From RGIG426 sp045598065 (GTDB lineage Bacteria > Bacillota > Clostridia > Oscillospirales > Acutalibacteraceae), in contig JAZLLJ010000068.1 of the NCBI GenBank assembly GCA_045598065.1, forward strand, positions 1 to 21,082: a DNA stretch of 21,082 nt. Direction: 5' to 3'. This document shows positions 7,608-15,416 of the stretch, in pieces; positions within the stretch are counted from its first letter, which is position 1; the number at the start of each line of letters is the position of its first letter. The position numbers and the translations under genes are program-made. Below the pieces are notes generated by a model that worked only from the letters and a program-made list of their open reading frames with translations, searched no databases and had not been told where the DNA came from.

Positions 7608-8396
7608 TTACTCCTCATATTCCGAGGAAATACCGAAATATTCCTCTAAACACAGCCCACTTTCGGTAATCGCCTGCGCCATTTCCGTGCCCACATAGCG
7701 CACGTGCCACGGCTCATACTGATAACCGGTCTGCTCTTCTTTTCCATCGGGATAACGGAGAATAAACCCGTATTCTGCGCAATGCTCGTCCACCCATTGT
7801 CCTTCCGGCGTGTCACCAAACGTATCGGACACGTCGTTTAGATCAATCGCCAATCCCGTTTGGTGTTCCGAGTGGCCGGGACGGGCGGAAAAGCGGTCAG
7901 ACTCTTCCTGTCCGTAATTATAAACATACCTATCATAAATATCCGTTTGGTCTTCGTACGAGCGGAAGCCGGATTGAATCCAAAGCGACACACCGTCCGC
8001 CTCGGCCGCCGCCTGCATCTCGTAGAAAGCGGCGGAACATTCGTCCGTCAACCCACCGGGATTATAGTCGGCAGGAATCGCATAGGATTTGTTGACCAGG
8101 AGCACGCCGTCCACATAGGTAAACCCGTCCTCCTCGGTAATCTCATGAGCAGGTTGCGTCGGTTCCGTGGTAGCGGAAATCGTCGTTTGCGGCGACGGCG
8201 CAGTACTTGTTGCCACGCCCGTCGACGTTGTGGTCTCTTGCGAAGCGGCGTTTTTGCCGCAACTATGCATCAAAAGTAAAACCAACACGAAACCAAGTCC
8301 CACAATCACCAAAAAGGTGATAAAATTCTGTTTCCGGCGACGACGGCGAGAGGCCGCACGATCGGCACGACGTTGTTTTTCAGTTTTCGCGGCCAT
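7608..8396 (-). CDS. Membrane-anchored M15 D-alanyl-D-alanine carboxypeptidase (VanY/LdcB-like, 262 aa)
   Basis: This is a zinc peptidase trimming peptidoglycan stem peptides outside the membrane. The layout is an Arg/Lys-rich cytoplasmic tail (1-24), one membrane helix (25-43), a Thr/Ser/Pro linker (52-85) and an M15B domain from about 92. Catalytic signatures are intact: SGFRSYEDQ (142-150), RPGHSEHQTGLAIDL (172-186, zinc ligands His178 and Asp185) and EPWHVRY (228-234, Glu228 and zinc ligand His231). Whether it removes D-Ala from pentapeptide or acts on tetrapeptide cannot be told. The ATG has AGAGGAGAA upstream. It follows der by 23 bp on the same strand. No Van resistance genes are nearby, so a normal wall-maintenance role is more likely than glycopeptide resistance. 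Confidence 0.92.
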   Translation of the reverse strand: MAAKTEKQRRADRAASRRRRRKQNFITFLVIVGLGFVLVLLLMHSCGKNAASQETTTSTGVATSTAPSPQTTISATTEPTQPAHEITEEDGFTYVDGVLLVNKSYAIPADYNPGGLTDECSAAFYEMQAAAEADGVSLWIQSGFRSYEDQTDIYDRYVYNYGQEESDRFSARPGHSEHQTGLAIDLNDVSDTFGDTPEGQWVDEHCAEYGFILRYPDGKEEQTGYQYEPWHVRYVGTEMAQAITESGLCLEEYFGISSEYEE

Positions 8397-8419
8397 ACAA
8401 TTCTCCTCTTTTCGTTAGG

Positions 8420-9763
8420 TTAGGCACGTGTTGCAGAGGCATTTTCACCTTTTTCGCGAATAATCAGTCTCACCGGTGTTCCCTCAAGCCCGAAGGTTTC
8501 GCGGATGCGGTTTTCGATATACCGCTGATAGGAATAGTGAAACAAATCCGCGCGGTTGACAAAGCACACAAACGTAGGCGGTTTGGTCGAAGCCTGCGTC
8601 ATATAGTAAATGCGAAGCCGACGGCCCTTGTCTGTCGGCGGCTGGACGCGCGCGGTTGCATCCGCCAAGACGTCGTTGAGCATACCGGTGGAAATGCGCA
8701 TCGTATTCTGCTCGCGGACGTATTTGATAAGGTCAAACAAGCGGTCGAGCCGCTGACCGGTTTTGGCAGAGATAAAGATAAACGGCGCATACGCCATAAA
8801 ACTGAAATCATTTTCCAGTTTCTTGCGCATTTGGTCCATGGTGTGCGTGTCTTTTTCCACCGCATCCCATTTGTTCACCGCAATAATGCACGCTTTGCCA
8901 GCTTCGTGGGCAAGGCCCGCGACTTTGCTGTCCTGCTCGGTAAAGCCCTCCACACCGTCAATCATAATCACACACACGTCGGCGCGTTCAATCGCCATTT
9001 GGGCGCGGAGAATACTGTATTTTTCTACGTCGGAATCCACCTTGCTCTGGCGGCGAAGTCCGGCGGTATCAATAAAGATAAAGTCGCCGTGTTCGTTGGA
9101 AACCGGCGTGTCGAGCGCATCGCGCGTGGTGCCGGCCATATCCGACACAATACTGCGGTCAAAGCCCACGATTTTGTTGACGAGCGAGCTTTTACCGGCA
9201 TTCGGTTTGCCGATAACCGCCACGCGAATCGGCTCATCCTCGCTGTCCGACTCCTCCTCTTCCGGCGGAAAATGTTCCACCACCGCATCGAGCAAGTCGC
9301 CGGTGCCGTGGCCGTGGACAGAGGACACGGCAATCGGATCGCCGAGGCCTAAATTATAAAACTCATAAAAATCCGCCGACGGCGCCCCCAGCGTGTCGCA
9401 TTTGTTGACACAAAGGACAATCGGTTTGCCGCTTTTTTGCAGCATCGACGCCACGTCCGCATCGTTGGCTGTGACACCGGAGCGCACGTCCGTCACCAAC
9501 ACGATGACGTCCGCTTGGTCAATTGCGAGTTGCGCCTGCTCACGCATTTTCGAGAGCATCATATCGTCGGTGCGCGGCTCGATACCGCCGGTGTCGGCAA
9601 GCAAAAACTGCCGTCCGCCCCACTCGCAAGGCGCAAAAATGCGGTCACGGGTAACGCCGGGCGTATCTTTAACAATCGCCAAGCGCTGACCGATGAGTTT
9701 ATTAAACAGGGTGGATTTGCCCACGTTCGGGCGGCCAACCACCGCCACAATGGGTTTTGCCAT
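8420..9763 (-). CDS. der: Ribosome-biogenesis GTPase Der (EngA, 447 aa)
   Basis: Der is an essential double GTPase needed for maturation of the 50S ribosomal subunit. Two tandem G domains are visible. The first has GRPNVGKS (10-17), a TPGVTRDR switch, DTGG and NKCD. The second has GKPNAGKS (about 185-192), AGTTRDA, DTAGLRR and NKWD. A KH-like C-terminal domain follows (ARVQPPTDKGRRLRIYYMTQ). An acidic stretch (EEEESDSEDE) links the G domains. ATG 9763 is preferred over GTG 9772 because AAGGAAGGTGGAG lies just upstream of it. It lies 24 bp after the DUF512 gene; that pair is common in Clostridia and suggests a linked role in ribosome or RNA maturation. Confidence 0.97.
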   Translation of the reverse strand: MAKPIVAVVGRPNVGKSTLFNKLIGQRLAIVKDTPGVTRDRIFAPCEWGGRQFLLADTGGIEPRTDDMMLSKMREQAQLAIDQADVIVLVTDVRSGVTANDADVASMLQKSGKPIVLCVNKCDTLGAPSADFYEFYNLGLGDPIAVSSVHGHGTGDLLDAVVEHFPPEEEESDSEDEPIRVAVIGKPNAGKSSLVNKIVGFDRSIVSDMAGTTRDALDTPVSNEHGDFIFIDTAGLRRQSKVDSDVEKYSILRAQMAIERADVCVIMIDGVEGFTEQDSKVAGLAHEAGKACIIAVNKWDAVEKDTHTMDQMRKKLENDFSFMAYAPFIFISAKTGQRLDRLFDLIKYVREQNTMRISTGMLNDVLADATARVQPPTDKGRRLRIYYMTQASTKPPTFVCFVNRADLFHYSYQRYIENRIRETFGLEGTPVRLIIREKGENASATRA

Positions 9764-9787
9764 ATGCTCCACCTTCCTTTCTGAAAA

Positions 9788-11083
9788 TCACGCCAAAAGC
9801 GCGGCCAAAAAACCTTCTCCCGAACCGTCGGTCACGCGCAATTCCGCTTGCAAAGCGGCTTTCACGTCCTCCACCGACACGTCGTCCAAAAACAAATCGC
9901 CCTCGTGCCGCAACATCGAACAAGGAATAAGCAGCGTATCGCCGCACGTGCCTTTGAGTTGTGCGATGAGGTCGCCGCCGGTCACAAGGCCGGAAACGGT
10001 AATGCTTTCGCCGAAAAAGTCGTTGCGGATGGGTTTGACTTGTACGTCAAGCGACGGAAATTTTGCTTTTGCCGCCGCCACACAGTCTTCGATAAGCGAC
10101 GCGGCCAACACACCGGTCGCCACCGTTTTTTTACCCGTCGGCGCGGCGGTTTGAACATCCGAAAGCGCGGACAAAAATTCATCCTTAAATAAAGCGCTCA
10201 TCCCGACACCGTTTTCGAGCTGATGCAACTCACCGTACTTGTCGAGAGGCGGAAGCGGACGTTTCGCGAGCGCATACCACTCGTCCGAAGCATAAAACAG
10301 ACGGTCACCGCACTCTTGTTCCATCCGATCGGCCATTTTTTCGATGCGGTCGATGGTGTCGGCGGCTTCTTCGGCGGTAAACAGCCGTAAAGGGGTAAGC
10401 CCTTCTCTGTGCTTTGTGGGTCCCACCGGCACCGCCGCCACGCTTTGCAGTGCCGGACGATAGGAAACGAGGTCTTCCAAGGTTTTGGAAAGGCTCTCTT
10501 TATCGTTATAACCGGGCACCAGCACCAGCTGCACGTTGAGCGAAAGTCCTGCATCCGCAAAGCGGCGTAAAGTGGAAAGGCTTTCTCCGGCAAAGCGGTT
10601 GTTCATCATCTTACACCGCAATTCCGGATCGGTCGTATGCACCGAAACGTTCACGGGGCTGATATGCATCGCAATAATCCGTTCGATTTCGTGCTCGGTG
10701 AGGTTTGTCAGCGTGACGTAGTTGCCGAACAAAAAGGAAAGGCGGCTGTCATCATCCTTAAAATACAAAGTTTCGCGCATTCCCTTCGGCAACTGGTCAA
10801 TAAAGCAGAAAATGCAATTGTTGCGGCAGGAGCGCTGCTTGTCCATAAGATACGTATCGAACAAAAGTCCCGGTTCCTCCCCTTCGGAAAGATGCAGTTT
10901 CACTTCGCGCACCTTTTTCGGGGTTTTAACCGAGAGCGTCAAGCGTTCGTCGGTAATATAAAACCGATAATCGAGAACATCGGCGATGTCGTGACCGTTG
11001 ACGGACAGCAATTCGTCCCCCGGATGAATACGTTTTTTCGCCGCGGGGCTTTTCGGCTCCACCCCGGAAATCACAACAGACAC
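9788..11083 (-). CDS. DUF512 radical-SAM protein with N-terminal PDZ-like domain (431 aa)
   Basis: Domains in order: a PDZ-like segment (about 1-65, with HPGDELLSVNGHDI), a radical SAM core with the CX3CX2C cluster motif Cys86-Cys90-Cys93 in SCRNNCIFCFIDQLPKG, and a C-terminal DUF512 region ending with the DDVSVEDV block. The reaction is unknown for this family, which is widespread in Clostridia and Cyanobacteria. The start is GTG 11083, six bases after GGGAGGT; the ATG at 11107 lies just after the upstream terminator's U tract and has no ribosome binding site. It lies directly upstream of der, so a role in ribosome or RNA modification is a reasonable guess only. Confidence 0.9.
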   Translation of the reverse strand: MSVVISGVEPKSPAAKKRIHPGDELLSVNGHDIADVLDYRFYITDERLTLSVKTPKKVREVKLHLSEGEEPGLLFDTYLMDKQRSCRNNCIFCFIDQLPKGMRETLYFKDDDSRLSFLFGNYVTLTNLTEHEIERIIAMHISPVNVSVHTTDPELRCKMMNNRFAGESLSTLRRFADAGLSLNVQLVLVPGYNDKESLSKTLEDLVSYRPALQSVAAVPVGPTKHREGLTPLRLFTAEEAADTIDRIEKMADRMEQECGDRLFYASDEWYALAKRPLPPLDKYGELHQLENGVGMSALFKDEFLSALSDVQTAAPTGKKTVATGVLAASLIEDCVAAAKAKFPSLDVQVKPIRNDFFGESITVSGLVTGGDLIAQLKGTCGDTLLIPCSMLRHEGDLFLDDVSVEDVKAALQAELRVTDGSGEGFLAALLA

Positions 11084-11110
11084 GACCACACCTCCCTCTC
11101 GCTTCATTTC

Positions 11111-11145
11111 AAAAATAAAGGGAGGAATATTTGCATACTCCTCCC
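11111..11145 (-). terminator. Terminator after rpmF
   Basis: An 11-bp stem with one G-U pair (11120-11130 with 11135-11145) has the stable tetraloop GCAA on the minus strand, followed by TTTATTTTT. It lies 13 bases past the rpmF stop codon and ends about 28 bases before the start codon of the DUF512 gene. Confidence 0.85.
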
Positions 11146-11158
11146 CGTTTTGCGTGGA

Positions 11159-11344
11159 TTATTTTTCCTCGATTTTGACAACCTGTTTGCCGTTGTAATA
11201 ACCGCAACTGGGGCAAAGTCGATGCGCGCGTTTGTATTCGCCGCAGTTCGGGCACTTCATCAGAGCCGGAGCATCCATTTTCCACACGTTATTGCGACGT
11301 TTGTCACGTCTTGCTTTCGAGCTTTTTCTCGCCGGTACCGCCAT
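11159..11344 (-). CDS. rpmF: 50S ribosomal protein bL32 (61 aa)
   Basis: This is a short basic ribosomal protein with the typical opening MAVPARKSSKARRDKRR and a zinc-ribbon of two CPxC pairs (CPNC and CPSC), so it is the zinc-binding C+ form. Zinc-dependent (C+) and zinc-free (C-) paralogues exist in some Firmicutes; only this one is visible here. The ATG has a strong AAGGAGGTG ribosome binding site. It follows the yceD/DUF177 gene by 41 bp, the standard bacterial arrangement, and is followed by its own terminator. Confidence 0.98.
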   Translation of the reverse strand: MAVPARKSSKARRDKRRNNVWKMDAPALMKCPNCGEYKRAHRLCPSCGYYNGKQVVKIEEK

Positions 11345-11385
11345 GTCAGCACCTCCTTGTAGATTTTGCCATATGTATCAATCTG

Positions 11386-11877
11386 TCAGTCGAGGCAATC
11401 CGCCAAGGCCGCCAGACGCGGGTCAATCGATTTGCCGGAACACCCGCATTGTCCCTCGTTGAGGTTTTGCCCACAGGAGGGACACAATCCTCGACAATCC
11501 TCGCGACACAGAGTTTTGGTCGGCAATTCCATCCAAATCTCCGCGCTTACCAGGTCGTCAAGATCCAGCATAAACTGGTCCACAACGACGAGGTCGTCGC
11601 TTTCGTTTTCGGTTGAGGTCACCAGCACCCGTTCGATAGAAAACGAACTTTCGTAAACCGTAGGAGCGAGGCACCGGTCGCACACGCCGTCCATCCGGTA
11701 GGACACATCGGCGCGGAGCAATACGACGCTTCCTGCACCGTCCACCGTTCCGTGAACCGAAACCGGTTCTTTGAACGGGTTGCTGCCCTGGAACTCAAAG
11801 TCGGAAAAGTCCAACTTGTCCTCGATGAGCAGGTGAGGCGCGGCGCCCGTAAACACGGAACGCACATCCCATTTCAT
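11386..11877 (-). CDS. yceD: YceD/DUF177 family protein (163 aa)
   Basis: This is the usual partner of rpmF. In plants and E. coli the family has been linked to 23S rRNA accumulation or processing; its biochemical action is unclear. Visible features are the CDRCL motif at about residues 67-71 and a Cys-rich C-terminus (CREDCRGLCPSCGQNLNEGQCGC) that probably binds a metal in Firmicutes versions. The start is ATG 11877, with AAAGGAGGT upstream. A longer in-frame start at 11907 would read through that ribosome binding site and is rejected. It is the first gene after the promoter at 11935-11964. Confidence 0.93.
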   Translation of the reverse strand: MKWDVRSVFTGAAPHLLIEDKLDFSDFEFQGSNPFKEPVSVHGTVDGAGSVVLLRADVSYRMDGVCDRCLAPTVYESSFSIERVLVTSTENESDDLVVVDQFMLDLDDLVSAEIWMELPTKTLCREDCRGLCPSCGQNLNEGQCGCSGKSIDPRLAALADCLD

Positions 11878-11934
11878 ACGATTTGACCTCCTTTTTCCGC
11901 AGGCCAAGGCGCATGGCTCTCAAACACGGAGAAT

Positions 11935-11964
11935 ATTATATACTATACTTTATCGGTTTGTCAA
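11935..11964 (-). promoter_or_regulatory. Promoter of the yceD-rpmF transcript
   Basis: On the minus strand a perfect TTGACA (11959-11964) is followed by 18 bases and a perfect TATAAT (11935-11940). It lies between the stop codon of the PHP gene (11993) and the yceD start, giving a leader of about 50 bases. Confidence 0.8.
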
Positions 11965-11992
11965 CACTTTCTTGTGTTTTTGTCGGATTTTT

Positions 11993-12661
11993 TTACGGAG
12001 TTTCCACTCGCGCAGGCGATCCCTCACGAAGCGCCGCCGTAAAATCGTCAACCGTGCCAATCTCGCTTTTCAAAAACACACCGCCGCGCGCCAAGTCCTC
12101 CCACTCGTGAAAATCCGAGCCGGAGAGCATCGTAAGCCCGTTTTGTTTGGCAAACGCCTCGGCAACTTCGTTGCGAGACTGGTGACGGGGGTTTCCGTTA
12201 TACACCTCGATGCCGTCTAAAAGCGCCGGATCGAGCCGTTTTAAATGCGGTCGGAACGGGTGGGCTTGGAACACCATCCACCCACGTTTATGCGCTAATT
12301 CGCAAAACGCTTTCGGGCTTAAATCCGGCAATTCGGGCAGGTCAAAGACATCCTGTTCGGAAAACCCGTACACAAGATAATCCTCCGACGAGTCGCGGCA
12401 ACGCCACTCCATTCCGAGAAGCACCGTCAGCCCCACGCGTTCGCCTTCCGCCTTCGCCACGCGATAGCCGGAAAGCCACGCCTCGGCTTTCGTTTTCCAA
12501 TCACCGGAAATGCCGTCGAAAAAGCCGTACCAATAGTGGTCGGTCACAACGATGCCGTCGTAGCCCTGCTCTTTATAGGCACGCACACCTTCCGCCGCCG
12601 GCACCGAACCGCAAACGCTGGTTTCGGCGGTGTGGAAGTGGGTTTCAAACAAACTGCGCAC
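11993..12661 (-). CDS. PHP-domain metal-dependent phosphoesterase-like protein (222 aa)
   Basis: PHP proteins are multi-metal hydrolases; members include phosphoesterases and histidinol phosphatase. The metal-binding set is complete: His8 and His10 (THFHT), Asp41-His42 (VVTDHYW), Glu85 (LLGMEW), His134 (QAHPFRP), and Asp183/His185 (SDFHEW). The protein is a stand-alone PHP domain with no extra domain. The substrate cannot be told. It starts at GTG 12661, two bases after the stop codon of the CofE-like gene, with the ribosome binding site (GCGAGG) inside that gene's last codons, so the two are probably coupled. No convincing terminator follows; transcripts may run into yceD-rpmF. Confidence 0.88.
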   Translation of the reverse strand: MRSLFETHFHTAETSVCGSVPAAEGVRAYKEQGYDGIVVTDHYWYGFFDGISGDWKTKAEAWLSGYRVAKAEGERVGLTVLLGMEWRCRDSSEDYLVYGFSEQDVFDLPELPDLSPKAFCELAHKRGWMVFQAHPFRPHLKRLDPALLDGIEVYNGNPRHQSRNEVAEAFAKQNGLTMLSGSDFHEWEDLARGGVFLKSEIGTVDDFTAALREGSPARVETP

Positions 12662-12663
12662 CC

Positions 12664-13449
12664 TTATGCCTCGCTTTCGACTTTACGGACGCGGACGAAC
12701 GGCGTATGCTGATCGTCTTGTCCGGCAGGGTTGTCGCGGATACATTCCGCCAAAAACTCGTCGGTATATTTTTCGAGCGACGGGGATTTGCCAAGGATTT
12801 CCACGTTGAGGTCGTTGGCATCTACGATCGTGGTGGCCACACCGGTGGCCTCCTCAATCTGTTTGCACACGCCCACGGGATCTTTCGGCAACAGCACCGC
12901 CAAGGTGTGATAAATTTCGAACGAAGAATGACTGTAAAATCCGTCGATGCCTGCCACGTCCTGGCCGACGATCTTATAAAACACGCCCCGTTTGCCGAAC
13001 AGCCGCGCCACCGCATGGCACACGCACGCCCACAAAATGAGCGGCAGGCCTTTCATATCGATAGCCAACTGCAATTTATACGGCTCGTCCATCGCGATGC
13101 CGTGGTCGTTACTGGTGGCGAATTTGGACAAGAACTTCGCCCAAAAGCCCACTTTCACATCTTTCATCTCCACGGTATTGTCCTGGCACATCGAGACAAT
13201 CTTTTCCGACACGGTCACGAAGTCGCCCGGCTTACACACCGGCACGAGATAGCGGCGCACGACCGCTTCGTAATCTTCGCCCCGTTCGATAAAGTGCGTT
13301 TGGATAGCGGCGCGGTCATATGCCACACCGTCCACCATTCGAATTCCCGACGGAAAAAGGCTGACGTCGCCCTCCTTAACGGGGAGAACGACATCAGCGG
13401 ACTTTTCTGACGGATTTTCAGCGGCAAACGCCGCAGTATTCTCTGTCAT
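12664..13449 (-). CDS. CofE-like protein (F420-0:gamma-glutamyl ligase family, 261 aa)
   Basis: The fold of coenzyme F420-0:L-glutamate ligase is indicated by KPGDFVTVSEKIVSM (about 73-87), a central CHAVARLFGKRGVFYKIVGQDVAGIDG block (about 144-170) and a later segment on short-chain positions (VDANDLNVEILG). CofE adds glutamates to F420, but no other F420 gene is visible and most Clostridia do not make F420, so the true substrate is probably different. The first 20 residues are Ala/Glu-rich and variable. ATG 13449 has AGGAAG upstream. The gene lies between a small P-loop ATPase and a PHP hydrolase on one transcript; together they could make and turn over a gamma-glutamyl or similar conjugate, which is inference. 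Confidence 0.8.
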   Translation of the reverse strand: MTENTAAFAAENPSEKSADVVLPVKEGDVSLFPSGIRMVDGVAYDRAAIQTHFIERGEDYEAVVRRYLVPVCKPGDFVTVSEKIVSMCQDNTVEMKDVKVGFWAKFLSKFATSNDHGIAMDEPYKLQLAIDMKGLPLILWACVCHAVARLFGKRGVFYKIVGQDVAGIDGFYSHSSFEIYHTLAVLLPKDPVGVCKQIEEATGVATTIVDANDLNVEILGKSPSLEKYTDEFLAECIRDNPAGQDDQHTPFVRVRKVESEA

Positions 13450-13475
13450 AACAATACTTCCTGACTGTATATGTA

Positions 13476-13892
13476 TTACAGCTCTTCCACATAGCTGTGG
13501 ACTTTCTCGGGGATTTCTTCTTTGTCCGCAGACACGGAAAGTACCATTTTCGCCTCTACTTTCTCTCCGAGAGCGGCCAGTTTCTCAATGAAGGCGCCGA
13601 AAGCATCCATGTCGCCGCCACCGATTTTCAGCGTTTGATCCACAAACACATCGGTGATGTCGTAGTTGCCGGCGAACATACCGGCGATAAAGCCGTAAAG
13701 CGCGTCGAAGTTGGCAACGCCATACTCCTCCGCCACCGCCAAACGAGTCTGGTGGTTAAGGTTAAAGGTCAGGGTTTCGCCTTTTTCGATAAAGACAACG
13801 TTGCCTTTCGAGGCGACGGTCGCTTCCTCGCACATGGTGACGAGGCGTTTGGTTTTGCCGGAGCCCTTTTTACCCAGAATTAACGTGATCAT
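13476..13892 (-). CDS. Small P-loop NTP-binding protein (138 aa)
   Basis: A Walker A motif GKKGSGKT (7-14) follows strand 1 directly, and a Walker B-like DVFVDQ (81-86) is present. The length allows only a minimal P-loop domain. Similar short Clostridial proteins have been labelled as twitching-motility ATPases, but no PilT-specific motifs are visible and I would not use that name. It may be a kinase-like or regulatory ATPase. The ATG at 13892 has AGGAGGAAAAACT directly upstream; a longer in-frame start at 13925 has none. It follows pgi by 64 bp and precedes the CofE-like gene by 26 bp. Confidence 0.82.
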   Translation of the reverse strand: MITLILGKKGSGKTKRLVTMCEEATVASKGNVVFIEKGETLTFNLNHQTRLAVAEEYGVANFDALYGFIAGMFAGNYDITDVFVDQTLKIGGGDMDAFGAFIEKLAALGEKVEAKMVLSVSADKEEIPEKVHSYVEEL

Positions 13893-13956
13893 AGTTTTTC
13901 CTCCTACACTTTTGGTTATCTGCAAACCGCATAACGCGGATTCTGCCTTTTATACG

Positions 13957-15294
13957 TCAGCGCATACGCCGTTCCAAATCGCGGCGGCGCGCCTCAAAGC
14001 CCGGACGACCGAGCAGGGCGAACATATTGCGTTTATAGCCTTCCACGCCCGGCTGATTAAACGGGTTGATGCCCAGCATATACGCGGAGATGGCACAGGC
14101 TTTCTCGAAGAAATAGAAGAGATAGCCGAGGTGATCTTCCGTGGCGGCAGGGACGGTCAACAGCAAGCTGGGTGTACCGCCGTCCATGTGGGACAACAGC
14201 GCCGACATCAGCGCGATACGGTTGACGTCGTGGATGGTCTTGCCGGACAGGTAGTTGAGACTGTCGAAGTTGTCGGCAGCAAATTCCACACCGAGCAAGT
14301 TGGCCGGACGATCGAACATCACGGCGGTTTCGAACAGAAGCGGTGTACCCTGCTGAATAAACTGGCCGATGGAATGCAAGTCGGTCGTAAAAATCGCGGT
14401 CGTCGGGAACAGGCCTTTGCCGTTTTTACCCTCGCTTTCGGCAAATAACTGCTTCCACCACTCGCCGAGCTGCACGCAACGGGGTTCTCCGCTGACAAGC
14501 AGTTCCACCGAGCGGCCTTTTTGCATCAACAGGTGACGGGAAGCGGCATACCGATAACACGGGTTTTGGAACAGATACGGGGTATACAGTTCTTCCATCG
14601 CCGTGGCGGCGCCTGCCATAATCGCGTCAATATCGCCGCCGGCCACCGCAATGGGCAAAAGTCCCACCGCCGTAAGCACCGAAAAGCGGCCGCCAATATT
14701 GTTGGGCACCACGAAACTTTCATACCCTTCTCGGTCCGCCAGGGCTTTCAGCACCCCTTTGGAGCGGTCAGCCGTCACATAAATGCGATTACGCGCTTCC
14801 TCCGGGCCGACCATACGAATCAGGTAATCCCGGAAAATGCGAAACGCGATACCCGGCTCAACGGTCGTTCCGGATTTGGAGATGACGTTGATGGAAATGC
14901 GCTTGCCGGAGCAAAGACGGAGCGTTTCCTGAATATCAAACGCCGACAAACTGTTGCCGACAAAGTAAATATCCGGCGTGGTTTTTTCAATGGAGTTGTA
15001 GAAACTGGTTTTAAGAAACTCCACCGCGGCACGGGCGCCGAGATAGGAGCCGCCAATGCCGATTACAATCAACGCGTCGCTCGTCTCGCGGATGCGCTGA
15101 GCGGCGTTGCGAATACGTTCAAACTCGTGGCGGTCGTAATCCGTCGGGAGCGACAGCCAACCGAGATACTCGCTTCCGGCGCCGCGGCGACTGTGCAAAA
15201 TCTCGTGAGCTTCGGTCACACGAGGCTGGATCGCTTCCCAATCCTCAGCGTCGATAAACCCTTTGGTATATTGCGTTTCAAGGGAAATGGCCAT
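13957..15294 (-). CDS. pgi: Glucose-6-phosphate isomerase (445 aa)
   Basis: This enzyme interconverts glucose 6-phosphate and fructose 6-phosphate in glycolysis and gluconeogenesis. Motifs in order are IGIGGSYLGARAAVEF, the phosphate-binding VISKSGTTVEPGIAFR, VGGRFSVLTAVG-type loop (here NNIGGRFSVLTAVGLLP), and the C-terminal INPFNQPGVEGYKRNMF with the catalytic lysine. The length matches the short Firmicutes form. The start is ATG 15294, with AGGGCGGTG six bases upstream; a GTG nine bases earlier is less likely. It has its own promoter and probably drives the three downstream genes. Confidence 0.97.
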   Translation of the reverse strand: MAISLETQYTKGFIDAEDWEAIQPRVTEAHEILHSRRGAGSEYLGWLSLPTDYDRHEFERIRNAAQRIRETSDALIVIGIGGSYLGARAAVEFLKTSFYNSIEKTTPDIYFVGNSLSAFDIQETLRLCSGKRISINVISKSGTTVEPGIAFRIFRDYLIRMVGPEEARNRIYVTADRSKGVLKALADREGYESFVVPNNIGGRFSVLTAVGLLPIAVAGGDIDAIMAGAATAMEELYTPYLFQNPCYRYAASRHLLMQKGRSVELLVSGEPRCVQLGEWWKQLFAESEGKNGKGLFPTTAIFTTDLHSIGQFIQQGTPLLFETAVMFDRPANLLGVEFAADNFDSLNYLSGKTIHDVNRIALMSALLSHMDGGTPSLLLTVPAATEDHLGYLFYFFEKACAISAYMLGINPFNQPGVEGYKRNMFALLGRPGFEARRRDLERRMR

Positions 15295-15360
15295 CGTGTT
15301 CACCGCCCTTTTCTCATCGACCGAATCATCTCGGCAAATAGTCCTATCTTCTTGCTTTCT

Positions 15361-15389
15361 ATTTTACAATATTTTCTCTCCGTTTGCAA
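15361..15389 (-). promoter_or_regulatory. Promoter of pgi
   Basis: On the minus strand TTGCAA (15384-15389) is followed by 17 bases and TAAAAT (15361-15366). The leader to ATG 15294 is about 60 bases. It lies in the 122-bp gap after the dacF stop codon, which has no clear hairpin terminator. Confidence 0.65.
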
Positions 15390-15416
15390 CCATTTACGGA
15401 AACTTTTTCTTTTTTT

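Noticed and set aside
7608..8396. Glycopeptide-resistance VanY
   Set aside because: No vanHAX, vanRS or related genes are nearby; it sits in a housekeeping operon with der.
11940..11992. Terminator after the PHP gene
   Set aside because: The AACAC/GTGTT stem has five pairs and no T run; the segment is better read as the yceD promoter region.
15390..15416. Hairpin terminator after dacF
   Set aside because: Only a 5-bp stem is possible and no T run follows on the minus strand.
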